Both the position numbers and the translations under genes were made by a program. From assembly GCA_017635095.1 (NCBI GenBank), contig JAGBMA010000125.1:1-33387 (forward strand): 33,387 nt of DNA, written 5' to 3'. This DNA is from Ruminiclostridium sp. (lineage in GTDB: Bacteria; Bacillota; Clostridia; Oscillospirales; Ruminococcaceae). The notes under the pieces are model-generated. The model saw only the letters and a list, made by a program, of their open reading frames with translations, did not search any database and was not told the DNA's origin. Positions 6,318 through 13,613 of the stretch are shown here, in pieces (position 1 is the stretch's first letter; each line of letters starts with the position of its first letter).

Positions 6318-8605
6318 ATAAGAAGATCCGAAAGGTCAGAATCCGCACCGGGGTCGCTGCCGAATCCCCAGTCATCATTGCTTGATGAGCTCTTGAATGC
6401 GGGTTTTTCATTCTTTTTGGGCTGAGAACTTGTCTGAGATGAGCCTGCAGCGAACAGATCTGCAAATTCACCGAAGTCGTCATCAATAGAGCTGCTCGGC
6501 AGGGTATTCTCTTCGTCGAAGTTGAGGTCTGCGGGAGTGAAGTCTCTGTTTGCAGACTGTTCAGACTTTGCCGCATCAGCCATCATATTTGCAAGAGTAT
6601 CGTCGTCCGTTCCGGCAGGATCTATCGCGATATCGAATATGTCCGCGCCGAGATCGCTTCCCTTGTCGGGCTTTGAAGCCTTATCAATAGGTGTGATGTC
6701 GAAATCACCGCCAATGGGCTCGGGAGCCGCGTCGAGAGAGAAGTCATCGACAACGCCGACACCTTCCATATTGATGAGCGGAATGTCGCCGGACAGGTCG
6801 TCGTCCTTGGGTTCAGTGAGGAAGAAGTCCTCAAAGTCTGCATCAAGACCGGGTCTTTCAGCCTTGGCAGAATTATCGGGTCTGGGTGCTTCCTTCACTG
6901 CGGGCTTTGCGGGCTCGGGCTCGGGCTCGGGCTTGGTCTCCTCGAATACCGGAGCAGTGATAACGTCGGGCACATCTGCCATAAGATCATCGTCGCTTGG
7001 GATATTTGTTTCGGGAGAGTCTATTTCGATCGAAGAAATGATGTCGCTGTCCTCGAAATCGTCATCATCTGCAACATCAGGTGCGCTTCCGTCGGATTCG
7101 ATCGTTGCTTCGACTTTGAGCTTTCTCTTGATCGCATCGAACTTATCTGCGCTGAATTTACTGTCGTCAAACTCAGGCATAACGAATCTTGCCTTGAGGG
7201 AGCCGACTGCAAGAGCGATCTCTTCGCCGATCTTTGCGATAGGGGAGAGGTCTGCTGCACTTGCCTGAGAGTCTGCGGCTGTCTGTGCTTCGGCAACACC
7301 GGACTTGGCGGTATCGAGCTTTGATTTTGCTACATCAACGATCTTCGTGATGTCGTCAACACCGGACTTAGCGCTGTTGAGCTTGTCGCCGAAACCACTC
7401 ATCTGCTTTGAAGCCTCGCCTATGAGACCGGAAGTTTCGCTTATCTTCTTTGAAGTCTCGCTTATCATACCGGTAGTCTCGTTCATCTTTCTCGATGCTT
7501 CGGTTATCATACCGGTAGTTTCGTTCATCTGTCTGGAAGCGTCATTGATCTTTTCGGTGGTCTCGCTTATCGTTCTTGCAAATCCGGTGATCTGCGATGA
7601 TGTCTCATTGATCTGTTTGGAAACACTGTCTATCTGTGAAGTAGTCTCGTTGATCTGCTTTGAAACGCTGTCGATCTGTGATGTGGTATCGCTTATCTGC
7701 TTTGCAACGCTGCCGATCTGACCGGTCGTCTCGTTGAACTGTTTGCAGATACTGTCGATGTTTTCGGTCACACCTGAGATCTGTGTGTTTACCGAGCTGA
7801 ACTGTAAAGCGAAGGAGTCGAACAGGGAAGTGAGCGCACCGATCTTTCCCGTTACTTCCTTTACTTTCTTTGCAGACTCAGCCTGTTCTGCCTCAGTCTT
7901 CCTGATCTGTGCTTCAAGTCTGCTCTTTATGTCATTGAGCTTATTGGAACGTTCCTTTAGCTCTGCTTCAACTTCTGCCTTGTACTTGTCCGCAGCGCGT
8001 ACTGCCTCAGCGGAATAGCTCTTTGCCGCAGCGATTATCTCCTTTGCGTAAGCGCTTGCCTCTGCCATGACCTCATCTGCGTTGCTTTTAGCGACCGCCT
8101 TGCCGGAAACGGTACCGCCGCCGCTCTTTTTGAGAGTGAGGTACCTATCCTTGAGCTTTTCGTACTCTTCGCGAACTTTTTTCTCGGACATCTTCGCCAT
8201 AGCGCATTCCTTGTCGAACTTAGCGACATTTCTGCGCTCGTCGAGAATGCTCTTGCGGAGCTCCATGATCTTCTTGTCGCTCTCGGCCTTGAGGTTATCT
8301 ATAAGTTTCTTTGTCTCTGCGGAGCTATCCTTTATAATGGGAGCGGACGCTGCAGCGGCAGCTTGTTCTGCGCTCTTTTTATCGACCTTTGCTTTTGCAA
8401 CTTCCTTGTTTGCGTCTTCAAGGTTTGTCTGGAGGTTGTTGAGTCGTTTTTCGTACTCTTCAGCCTGCTCCTTCATCTGCTTTCTGAGCTTGTTTATGTA
8501 CAGGTTGACTTCATTTTTGTCAAAACCGCCCATGACGGTCTTAAAGCCGGCACCTTCACTGTTTACCTCTTTTTTCTTGTTATTATCCTGTTTAGCGTCT
8601 GCCAT
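6314..8605 (-). CDS. DivIVA-like coiled-coil protein with 14-residue repeats and acidic tail
   Basis: A 763-residue cytoplasmic protein. Residues about 21-36 (FKTVMGGFDKNEVNLYIN) resemble the N-terminal DivIVA/GpsB membrane-binding motif. A long coiled coil rich in Lys, Glu and Ala follows (about 40-265). Next come nine tandem 14-residue units (residues 280-405) with consensus near T-x-Q-I-x-x-x-S-K-Q-I-N-E-T, then a helical stretch to about 500. The tail (500-763) is acidic, disordered and Pro/Asp-rich. By analogy with DivIVA proteins it may organise the cell pole, septum or wall synthesis, but no function is proven. The start ATG at 8605 has GGAGGT 6 nt upstream, while the frame to 8650 has no such site. 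A consensus promoter lies at 8683-8711. The stop overlaps the fumarase beta-subunit start. Confidence 0.72.
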   Translation of the reverse strand: MADAKQDNNKKKEVNSEGAGFKTVMGGFDKNEVNLYINKLRKQMKEQAEEYEKRLNNLQTNLEDANKEVAKAKVDKKSAEQAAAAASAPIIKDSSAETKKLIDNLKAESDKKIMELRKSILDERRNVAKFDKECAMAKMSEKKVREEYEKLKDRYLTLKKSGGGTVSGKAVAKSNADEVMAEASAYAKEIIAAAKSYSAEAVRAADKYKAEVEAELKERSNKLNDIKSRLEAQIRKTEAEQAESAKKVKEVTGKIGALTSLFDSFALQFSSVNTQISGVTENIDSICKQFNETTGQIGSVAKQISDTTSQIDSVSKQINETTSQIDSVSKQINETSSQITGFARTISETTEKINDASRQMNETTGMITEASRKMNETTGMISETSKKISETSGLIGEASKQMSGFGDKLNSAKSGVDDITKIVDVAKSKLDTAKSGVAEAQTAADSQASAADLSPIAKIGEEIALAVGSLKARFVMPEFDDSKFSADKFDAIKRKLKVEATIESDGSAPDVADDDDFEDSDIISSIEIDSPETNIPSDDDLMADVPDVITAPVFEETKPEPEPEPAKPAVKEAPRPDNSAKAERPGLDADFEDFFLTEPKDDDLSGDIPLINMEGVGVVDDFSLDAAPEPIGGDFDITPIDKASKPDKGSDLGADIFDIAIDPAGTDDDTLANMMADAAKSEQSANRDFTPADLNFDEENTLPSSSIDDDFGEFADLFAAGSSQTSSQPKKNEKPAFKSSSSNDDWGFGSDPGADSDLSDLLI
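7391..7768 (-). repeat. Nine tandem 42-bp units encoding 14-residue coiled-coil repeats
   Basis: Nine consecutive 14-residue units (two heptads each), from TENIDSICKQFNET to SGLIGEASKQMSGF, can be aligned without gaps. Two adjacent units (TSQIDSVSKQINET) are identical in protein. Strong DNA similarity between neighbours suggests expansion by duplication, so copy number may vary between strains. Confidence 0.9.
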
Positions 8606-8682
8606 AAAGCTACCTCCATAGAAAACGGAACCGCCCGTGATCGGATACAACTAAAAACGGGGTACAGTTCCCTAATATTTAT

Positions 8683-8711
8683 ATTATAACAAAACATTAT
8701 CTATCTTTCAA
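8683..8711 (-). promoter_or_regulatory. Sigma-A promoter of the DivIVA-like/fumarase-beta operon
   Basis: On the minus strand, TTGAAA (8711-8706) and TATAAT (8688-8683) are separated by 17 bases. The leader to the ATG at 8605 is about 70 nt. It diverges from the ireB promoter 74 bases away. Confidence 0.82.
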
Positions 8712-8784
8712 TAGTCATTATTGATAAAAATGCACAATAATTTTTTATCTTTTAAAAGAAAAACAGTTTTTTTGAAAAAAAGTA

Positions 8785-8812
8785 TTGTAATTTTCAAGAA
8801 AATGTGTATAAT
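8785..8812 (+). promoter_or_regulatory. Sigma-A promoter of ireB
   Basis: TTGTAA at 8785-8790 and TATAAT at 8807-8812 are separated by 16 bases in A/T-rich DNA. A second TATAAT overlaps at 8812-8817. Predicted start is near 8819, leaving a leader of about 130 nt before the coding region. Confidence 0.7.
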
Positions 8813-8818
8813 ATAATA

Positions 8819-8948
8819 GAGGGATAATATATGTGTATGTTCCGGAAGCTCTGACATCCGGAAAACGGTGCTTCCCGTTGCTGTGCCGCTTTGCGGGACG
8901 TCTTCGGAAAAGCTGTTCCCGTGAATATCTGTAAGGAAGGAAATGGAT
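8819..8948 (+). other. Structured 5' leader of ireB
   Basis: The predicted untranslated leader holds successive inverted repeats: TTCCGGA/TCCGGAA (8840-8846/8857-8863), AACGG/CCGTT (8864-8868/8875-8879) and CCGC/GCGG (8886-8889/8893-8896). A possible long-range pair is GGGA/TCCC (8895-8898/8916-8919). It matches no riboswitch consensus that I recognise and has no clear terminator. Confidence 0.4.
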
Positions 8949-9194
8949 ATGCAGGATAAAACGATGACATTCTCCGTTAAGGATGAACGCGATCATGAAA
9001 TGAAAGAGATACTTATGACGGTATATCAGGCGCTTAATGAAAAGGGATATAATCCCATAAATCAGCTTGTCGGGTATATCCTGTCCGAGGATCCCACTTA
9101 CATAACCACTTATAACAATGCAAGAAGTCTCATCAGAAGGATCGACCGTGATGAGCTGCTTCAGGCGCTCGTAAAGAATTATCTCGGCGAATGA
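8949..9194 (+). CDS. ireB: IreB family regulatory phosphoprotein (UPF0297)
   Basis: An 81-residue protein of the IreB/ReoM family (UPF0297). The family core [54 protein letters not shown] is almost unchanged. In enterococci IreB is phosphorylated near its N-terminus by the PASTA kinase IreK. In Listeria the homologue ReoM controls degradation of MurA and so wall synthesis. Thr5 and Thr7 here (MQDKTMTF) are the likely phosphosites. I prefer the ATG at 8949 because it matches family N-termini and sits 8 nt after GGAAGG. The ATG at 8943 is only 2 nt from that site. It is usually followed by ruvX and a DUF1292 gene, but here it is alone between a promoter and a terminator. Confidence 0.92.
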   Translation: MQDKTMTFSVKDERDHEMKEILMTVYQALNEKGYNPINQLVGYILSEDPTYITTYNNARSLIRRIDRDELLQALVKNYLGE

Positions 9195-9206
9195 CGGAAA
9201 TAAGCG

Positions 9207-9240
9207 CGGCCCGTGAGCTTTATGTTCACGGGTCGTTTTT
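9207..9240 (+). terminator. Rho-independent terminator of ireB
   Basis: A 10-bp stem including one G-T pair (9207-9216 with 9226-9235, core CCCGTGA/TCACGGG) has a 9-nt loop and is followed by TTTTT at 9236-9240. The minus-strand DUF6734-like gene ends inside this hairpin: its TGA is the complement of 9226-9228. Confidence 0.85.
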
Positions 9241-10074
9241 GGTGTGTTCATCTATTGCTTCTATAACGTAGGCGTATTCGGGGAAATCGCTCATGATCCT
9301 TTTCCTGCAGCGTCCGAGAAATCCGTTCCGCAGGTCGCTGTTGTCCCGCATTGCCTGTTTTGCACCCCAGAGATGAGTATAGTCTTCCTGGGCAATGAAA
9401 AGCCTGTTCATATCCATGAGCGCTTCTATCGGGGTATCTGTGAGCGCGCACAGCATAGCAAGGAGCCTCTGTTCCGCAAACACCATTCTGCAGAGCCTGT
9501 CATCGCTTTTCTTCTCCGAGCATTCCTTCATGAACGCAATGGACTGGTTCGCGTAGAAAAGCCGAAGTGAGTTGTCGGGAATATACAGAAAAGCGGTGTT
9601 GCAGGGCAGAACGTTCATATCGAGCCTGTCCAAAAGACTGAACTCTGTAACTCCGAAACATCTCGGGTCGGGATAGATCTCAGGAGAGATATATTCGCGG
9701 TGCGCACAGGTCACTGCCGTATCCGACAGCTCAAGCGTCTTCCAGATTATGAGATCCTCATCTACGAGAGCCGCGTTTTCTGGAATGTCGCGAAGTGCCA
9801 GCAATTTACCCGCCGCCCAGAACATCAGCGGATCTATGCCTTCTGTGTCCGTCGGCAGTATTTCTGTAACGCTGTCCCATACCTTGTCTATGCCGATCCT
9901 GCGGTAGTATTCCGCGGCAACATTGTCCGTTACCATAAATATAGCGCCGTTATGCTTACGCCACTCAAGCGCGGATATGACCTCGCAGTAAAGACCGAAG
10001 TCCTCTATGCGGTATTCCGCGCCGGGGTTCCTTGCAAAAAACGGCGCTGTTGAGTTTACATGGATCCCGTTCAT
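9226..10074 (-). CDS. DUF6734-like protein, possible GT-A type glycosyltransferase
   Basis: A 282-residue cytoplasmic protein starting MNGIHVNSTAPFFARNPG. I recognise a DUF6734-like pattern but no proven function. Features that recall GT-A glycosyltransferases are a D-E-D triad in NAALVDEDLIIWKTL (about residues 105-120), a preceding GIDKVWDSVTEILP stretch, a conserved PCNTAFLYI and FAEQRLLAML. These are inference only. The frame is open upstream to 10407, but that part is the repeat region of the preceding gene read out of frame. The correct start is the ATG at 10074, which overlaps the TGA of the octapeptide-repeat gene (ATGA, 10071-10074). The two genes are therefore translationally coupled and probably act together. 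The stop lies inside the ireB terminator. Confidence 0.75.
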   Translation of the reverse strand: MNGIHVNSTAPFFARNPGAEYRIEDFGLYCEVISALEWRKHNGAIFMVTDNVAAEYYRRIGIDKVWDSVTEILPTDTEGIDPLMFWAAGKLLALRDIPENAALVDEDLIIWKTLELSDTAVTCAHREYISPEIYPDPRCFGVTEFSLLDRLDMNVLPCNTAFLYIPDNSLRLFYANQSIAFMKECSEKKSDDRLCRMVFAEQRLLAMLCALTDTPIEALMDMNRLFIAQEDYTHLWGAKQAMRDNSDLRNGFLGRCRKRIMSDFPEYAYVIEAIDEHTKNDP

Positions 10075-11009
10075 ACCAGATTTATACCGTATCCGTAGGC
10101 GTTTAGCGGGCAGGAAGAGAGGTTGATGAGCGTCCTGTGATATTCTTCGGCAGTTATCGTGATGCCTGCCGCATTGTATCTGAAGCTTCCTTCGCCGAAG
10201 AAATCGTGGATATTGCCGAAGCTTCCGTAACTGCCGGAGCCGTTGCCGTACATCCCGAGCTTTCCGAGAAGCGCCAGCAGGAACGAGCCATAGTAAGAAC
10301 CGCCGGAAGAACCTATGAGCCTTCCGTACTTGCCGAAGAGCCATGCGAAGCTTCCGTAACTGAAGGAAGACAGCGTAAATGAACCGTATTTGCCGCTGTT
10401 GAGCCAATGCTGACCGAATAACAGCGAAAAGCTGCCGGCAGAGGACGAGAATGCGGAAGAGGCGATACTAAGAGCCTGTCCGCTGACGAAAGCGGAGTAT
10501 GAACTAAGATTGAAGCTTGAAAAACTCGATGCGGACAAAGCAGACAGTGCGTTTCCGATCACGGAGTTGAATGAGCTTTCCGAAAGTGCAGTGAACGAAC
10601 CGAGTACAGCGGCGGTGAATGAGCTTTCTGTCGCAGCAGCAAAGGAACTTACGGAAGGTAAACCGAAAAACGAGCCGGTATAAACAGCGGTATCGCCGGT
10701 CTGAATGCTTTCCGCGGGCACGGTTATTACCGGTCCAGGTCCGTCAGCCGGATCGGGTGCCGGCATCTCCGGCTTTTTGTCCGGTGAAACGCCGAAAGCG
10801 AATTCGAGCTGTCTTCCGATATCGCCGCCGAGGTCAATAGTCGAAAGGCGCCTGATTATCTCATATTCACCCAGGTCGGAGAGCCACTTCATGAGACTTC
10901 CGCCCAGGAAATAACCGGTAAGGAGCGCTGTATCGAAGTTTTCTCTGAGCTGTCTTATGTTATATATCCGGCTCCCGCTGAGCCACAGATACCAACTGCA
11001 GTTGTTCAC
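10071..11009 (-). CDS. Octapeptide-repeat (GSF/SSF) protein, function unknown
   Basis: A 312-residue protein in three parts. Residues 1-75 (WLSGSRIYNIRQLRENFD, then GSLMKWLSDLGE and GGDIGRQLEFAFGV) form a small helical domain of a kind seen at the N-terminus of other repeat proteins in Firmicutes. A Pro-rich linker follows (76-110). Residues about 112-276 are very rich in Ser, Gly and Phe, with [SG]-S-F recurring every eight residues (Phe at 123, 131, 139, 147, 163, 187, 211 and 243). The C-terminus (about 277-312) is non-repetitive and ends GYGINLV. There is no signal peptide. The GTG start at 11009 follows GTGAGG closely and gives a complete N-terminal domain. It has its own promoter and a leader hairpin. 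It is coupled to the DUF6734-like gene. A solenoid or FG-repeat-like disordered segment are both possible. Confidence 0.7.
   Translation of the reverse strand: MNNCSWYLWLSGSRIYNIRQLRENFDTALLTGYFLGGSLMKWLSDLGEYEIIRRLSTIDLGGDIGRQLEFAFGVSPDKKPEMPAPDPADGPGPVITVPAESIQTGDTAVYTGSFFGLPSVSSFAAATESSFTAAVLGSFTALSESSFNSVIGNALSALSASSFSSFNLSSYSAFVSGQALSIASSAFSSSAGSFSLLFGQHWLNSGKYGSFTLSSFSYGSFAWLFGKYGRLIGSSGGSYYGSFLLALLGKLGMYGNGSGSYGSFGNIHDFFGEGSFRYNAAGITITAEEYHRTLINLSSCPLNAYGYGINLV
10266..10649 (-). repeat. Octapeptide (24-bp) tandem repeat region
   Basis: This encodes residues 121-248 of the repeat protein. Successive octads read SSFAAATE, SSFTAAVL, GSFTALSE, SSFNSVIG, NALSALSA and SSFSSFNL, then become more degenerate and Gly/Tyr-rich. 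The repeat is clear in protein and partly eroded in DNA. Confidence 0.75.
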
Positions 11010-11060
11010 GCTTCCTCACCACATTTCCTTCTAAAATACGGATATGTATGCATCAGAACG

Positions 11061-11082
11061 GCGTTTTCCTGCAAGAAAACGC
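11061..11082 (-). other. Leader hairpin of the octapeptide-repeat operon
   Basis: A perfect 8-bp stem, GCGTTTTC (11061-11068) with GAAAACGC (11075-11082), has a 6-nt loop and lies between the promoter and the GTG start, about 50 nt upstream of the start. No T tract follows, so it is not an evident attenuator. Confidence 0.5.
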
Positions 11083-11106
11083 TTCAAGGCATAATATCAT
11101 TTATAC

Positions 11107-11135
11107 ATTATACCACAAAACAAGTTATATTGCAA
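11107..11135 (-). promoter_or_regulatory. Sigma-A promoter of the octapeptide-repeat/DUF6734 operon
   Basis: On the minus strand, TTGCAA (11135-11130) and TATAAT (11112-11107) are separated by 17 bases. The -10 is perfect and the -35 is moderate. The leader is about 90 nt. Confidence 0.75.
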
Positions 11136-11200
11136 TAAAGTAAGGAAATTTTTTAGGTAAAAAAACGTGATTTGTCATTGTGAACAAAATTATTTATTAT

Positions 11201-11229
11201 TATTTAAATGCTGAACAATAAAATCAGCA
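11201..11229 (-). terminator. Weak terminator candidate after spoIIE
   Basis: The stem TGCTGA (11209-11214) with TCAGCA (11224-11229) lies about 20 bases past the spoIIE stop. On the minus strand it is followed by an A/T-rich stretch starting TTTAAATAATAATAAAT. The stem is short, so read-through into the next operon is likely. Confidence 0.4.
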
Positions 11230-11248
11230 AATGTTTTCCGGTCTTAAT

Positions 11249-13528
11249 TCATCTTACGAGCTTCACTCCTATGACCGTAACATCGTCTTCGGTCTCTTTG
11301 TCTGCCGCCAGTCTTACTGCTTCACCCGCAGTTTCGACGATCTTTTCTATATCCGCGTGTCTGTCGCGCATCACGAGTTGTTCAAGCCATTTTTCGTCAA
11401 GCTGGGCTCCGTCGCTTGTCATTATTATAACATCACCGTCGGATATGCGGAAAAGCTTGCCCTTGTAATCCGCTTCAAACCCTACGCCGAGCGGCATACC
11501 GTCTTCATCTATCTTAGCGAACGTGTCGCCGCAGCGTATATACGTTGACGCGCCGCCTGCCTTGCACAGCATAACGTCGCCCGTGTTAAGGTCTATCCTG
11601 CACAGATCAAGCGTTGCGAAGCTCTCGTCCGAGGATTTTACCAGCAGGGAAGTGTTGAGCATCTCAAGAGACGCGTCAAGATCTATCCCTGCTTTAAGCA
11701 GCTTCGCAAGCATACCGCAGGAAAAAGCGCTGTCGATCCTTGCACGGCTCCCGCTTCCCATTCCGTCGGAAAGTATCATGTACACGTTCCCGCGCCCGTC
11801 GTTGAAGCATTCCGTGCAGTCTCCGCTGTGGCGGCTCCCGCCTTTGTTTTTGCGGAATGTCTTTATCTGTGCGTCGTAACGGGCTCTTTCGGATACGGTG
11901 ACATGAGTGCGGCCGTTCGTTACACTTATCACCGGACTGTCGAACTCGCGCCTCAGAGCGAAGGAGAGCCTGTCGGCAAGCTCGTCCGGCTCCATGGTCA
12001 GGGTCCCTGTTCCGTAAGCGTCGATACTCAGTTTGTTGTTGATGATAAGGGCGATGACCGAAACCGTACCGAGTCCGGATACGCCGAAGACTTTTTCTGC
12101 TTCAAGAGCCGCTCTTTCGTCATATGTATCGTTGCGTTCAAGTTCCTCGGACATCTTTTTCAGCATCGTGCCGGTCGCACCGAGCTGACCGGTAAGCACG
12201 CTCCGCATCTCCGAGACCTTTCTTGACGCGCTCTCGGCGGAGCAGTAAACCGCGTACTGCTTATTTAGTGCTGCTGCGATCCTTCCGCGTTCCCTGCATG
12301 ATGTTTGAAGATGTCCGCCAAGCATCTCCTCGCTTATGAAGCTTCCGCTGCGGAGAGTTTCACAAGCCTTGTTCATGATATCCGTGGTATCGTTGTAAAG
12401 CTGGCCCCAGCACTTCATATTCGACGGGCATTTCTTGCATATCTCGTCGGCAGTCTTGTTATAGACCCATGATATATCATTCAGGTTCTCCGCGTCGAGC
12501 GCGTTAGCTGTACGGATAACCGCAGCCCGCATCTCTTCGATCGTGTCGCCCATACTGTCCAGTTTTTTGCTGAATGCAGAAAACGGTCGTGTGTTTGTTG
12601 CGAGCTCCGCGCGGCTTATGACAGCCGAAAAGGGTGTGTATCGCTCGGGTATTGCCATGTAGATGACTGCTGCCGCAACTGCTGAGGTAGCTGCGGCGCC
12701 GTTGGTCTCGGTCATACCGGTGATTATGAGCCCCGTTCCGACTGTGAGAATGAACGCACAGGCTCTTGTTATGCGCCCGAACCGGTCGAGAAGCATTATT
12801 ACCGGTGCCGTTACCGATATCATGATGCAGGAAGCGGCATAATCCGTGTTTCCGGCGGCGATCCCCGCAGATGACAGAACAGCGCATACCGCGGCGGAGG
12901 CCTCGGCTTTCATTTCCGACGAGTACAGCACTGCAAGCACCGAGACAAGCACGCCTATATTTATGACACCTGCCTGAAGGCTCGTAAGCGCCGCAGTAAG
13001 AAGTACGAACAATACGCACAGAGCGGCTTTGGCTGCTGTTTTGTTCTGTTCCGAAAGAGCGTGCAGTCCCGATGATCTGAGCTTGTCCGCACAGTATGAG
13101 AAAATGAGTGAGACTGCCGCGAAGGAGACGGACAGAAATATCTCATATACACTGCGGGCGTTGAATATGTTTGCCGCAAAAACACATACCGCCGCAGCAG
13201 CAGCCCGTATGATACGCAAAAATTCCGAGCGTTCCGTGTGAACGAACGCGCCGAAAGCGAGCTGCATTATCGTAAGTGCGCCCATGGCGGCTATGTACGG
13301 AACGCATATCTCGACACCGCCGTTTATTATATATCCCGCGGCGGCACCTATAAACATGAAAACACACTCAAAACCGCTGAGAGCACTTATGGAGGCAGCT
13401 GCAAAAGGCGCAGGCAGACCGAAAAGTCTTGTGAGCGCGAGGAAAAATCCCGCCGCGCTTAAAGCACACCCCTTTAAAAAGCCGATATCCCTTTCTCTGA
13501 CAGTATTTTCCGAAATACTTCTTTCCAT
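11249..13528 (-). CDS. spoIIE: Stage II sporulation protein E (PP2C phosphatase)
   Basis: A 759-residue membrane phosphatase. The N-terminal part (about 15-310) has roughly ten hydrophobic segments, as in SpoIIE. A linker region with a Cys-containing KKCPSNMKCWG motif follows (about 310-540). The C-terminal PPM/PP2C domain (about 560-759) has metal-binding acidic motifs: ILSDGMGSGSRA with Asp588, MTSDGAQ with Asp706, and the terminal EDDVTVIGVKL. In sporulation SpoIIE sits at the polar septum and dephosphorylates SpoIIAA, freeing sigma F in the forespore. The length is a little below the usual 800-830. The start ATG at 13528 is 8 nt after AAAGGA, and an upstream frame to 13579 has no site. 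The promoter has a 21-base spacer, as known for Spo0A-activated promoters. The downstream neighbours usual in Clostridia (tilS, hpt, ftsH) are absent. Confidence 0.93.
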   Translation of the reverse strand: MERSISENTVRERDIGFLKGCALSAAGFFLALTRLFGLPAPFAAASISALSGFECVFMFIGAAAGYIINGGVEICVPYIAAMGALTIMQLAFGAFVHTERSEFLRIIRAAAAAVCVFAANIFNARSVYEIFLSVSFAAVSLIFSYCADKLRSSGLHALSEQNKTAAKAALCVLFVLLTAALTSLQAGVINIGVLVSVLAVLYSSEMKAEASAAVCAVLSSAGIAAGNTDYAASCIMISVTAPVIMLLDRFGRITRACAFILTVGTGLIITGMTETNGAAATSAVAAAVIYMAIPERYTPFSAVISRAELATNTRPFSAFSKKLDSMGDTIEEMRAAVIRTANALDAENLNDISWVYNKTADEICKKCPSNMKCWGQLYNDTTDIMNKACETLRSGSFISEEMLGGHLQTSCRERGRIAAALNKQYAVYCSAESASRKVSEMRSVLTGQLGATGTMLKKMSEELERNDTYDERAALEAEKVFGVSGLGTVSVIALIINNKLSIDAYGTGTLTMEPDELADRLSFALRREFDSPVISVTNGRTHVTVSERARYDAQIKTFRKNKGGSRHSGDCTECFNDGRGNVYMILSDGMGSGSRARIDSAFSCGMLAKLLKAGIDLDASLEMLNTSLLVKSSDESFATLDLCRIDLNTGDVMLCKAGGASTYIRCGDTFAKIDEDGMPLGVGFEADYKGKLFRISDGDVIIMTSDGAQLDEKWLEQLVMRDRHADIEKIVETAGEAVRLAADKETEDDVTVIGVKLVR

Positions 13529-13548
13529 TTTCAACGTCCTTTCGCTGT

Positions 13549-13570
13549 TATTGGTATCTGTATGCCAATA
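13549..13570. promoter_or_regulatory. Inverted repeat overlapping the spoIIE -10/start region
   Basis: TATTGGTAT (13549-13557) and ATGCCAATA (13562-13570) form a 9-bp stem with one wobble around CTGT. The repeat overlaps the predicted -10 box and transcription start of spoIIE, so it could be an operator or a leader hairpin. Confidence 0.45.
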
Positions 13571-13600
13571 ATAGCACAAACGCTGTGAAAATTATGTCAA
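13568..13600 (-). promoter_or_regulatory. spoIIE promoter with 21-base spacer (Spo0A-type)
   Basis: On the minus strand, TTGACA (13600-13595) is followed 21 bases later by TATTAT (13573-13568). In Bacillus the Spo0A-activated sigma-A promoters of spoIIE and spoIIG have the same oversized 21-22 base spacing with 0A boxes overlapping the -35. The complement here reads TGTCAAA, one mismatch from the 0A box TGTCGAA. Confidence 0.6.
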
Positions 13601-13613
13601 AGAAAGGGATAAT

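Noticed and set aside
6522-7268. 248-codon Ser-rich plus-strand frame
   Set aside because: It is the complement of the Asp/Glu-rich tail of the DivIVA-like gene. The low-complexity composition explains the open frame, and there is no start signal.
7391-7768. Possible CRISPR-like array from regular 42-bp spacing
   Set aside because: There are no unique spacers between identical repeats. The units are contiguous in-frame codons of a coiled-coil protein.
10075-10407. N-terminal extension of the DUF6734-like frame, rich in Arg and Leu
   Set aside because: It is the octapeptide-repeat coding region read in another frame. The ATG at 10074 with the ATGA overlap is the sensible start.
10266-10649. 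Possible CRISPR-like array from regular 24-bp spacing
   Set aside because: The units are contiguous and degenerate, with no spacers, and they encode the octapeptide repeat.
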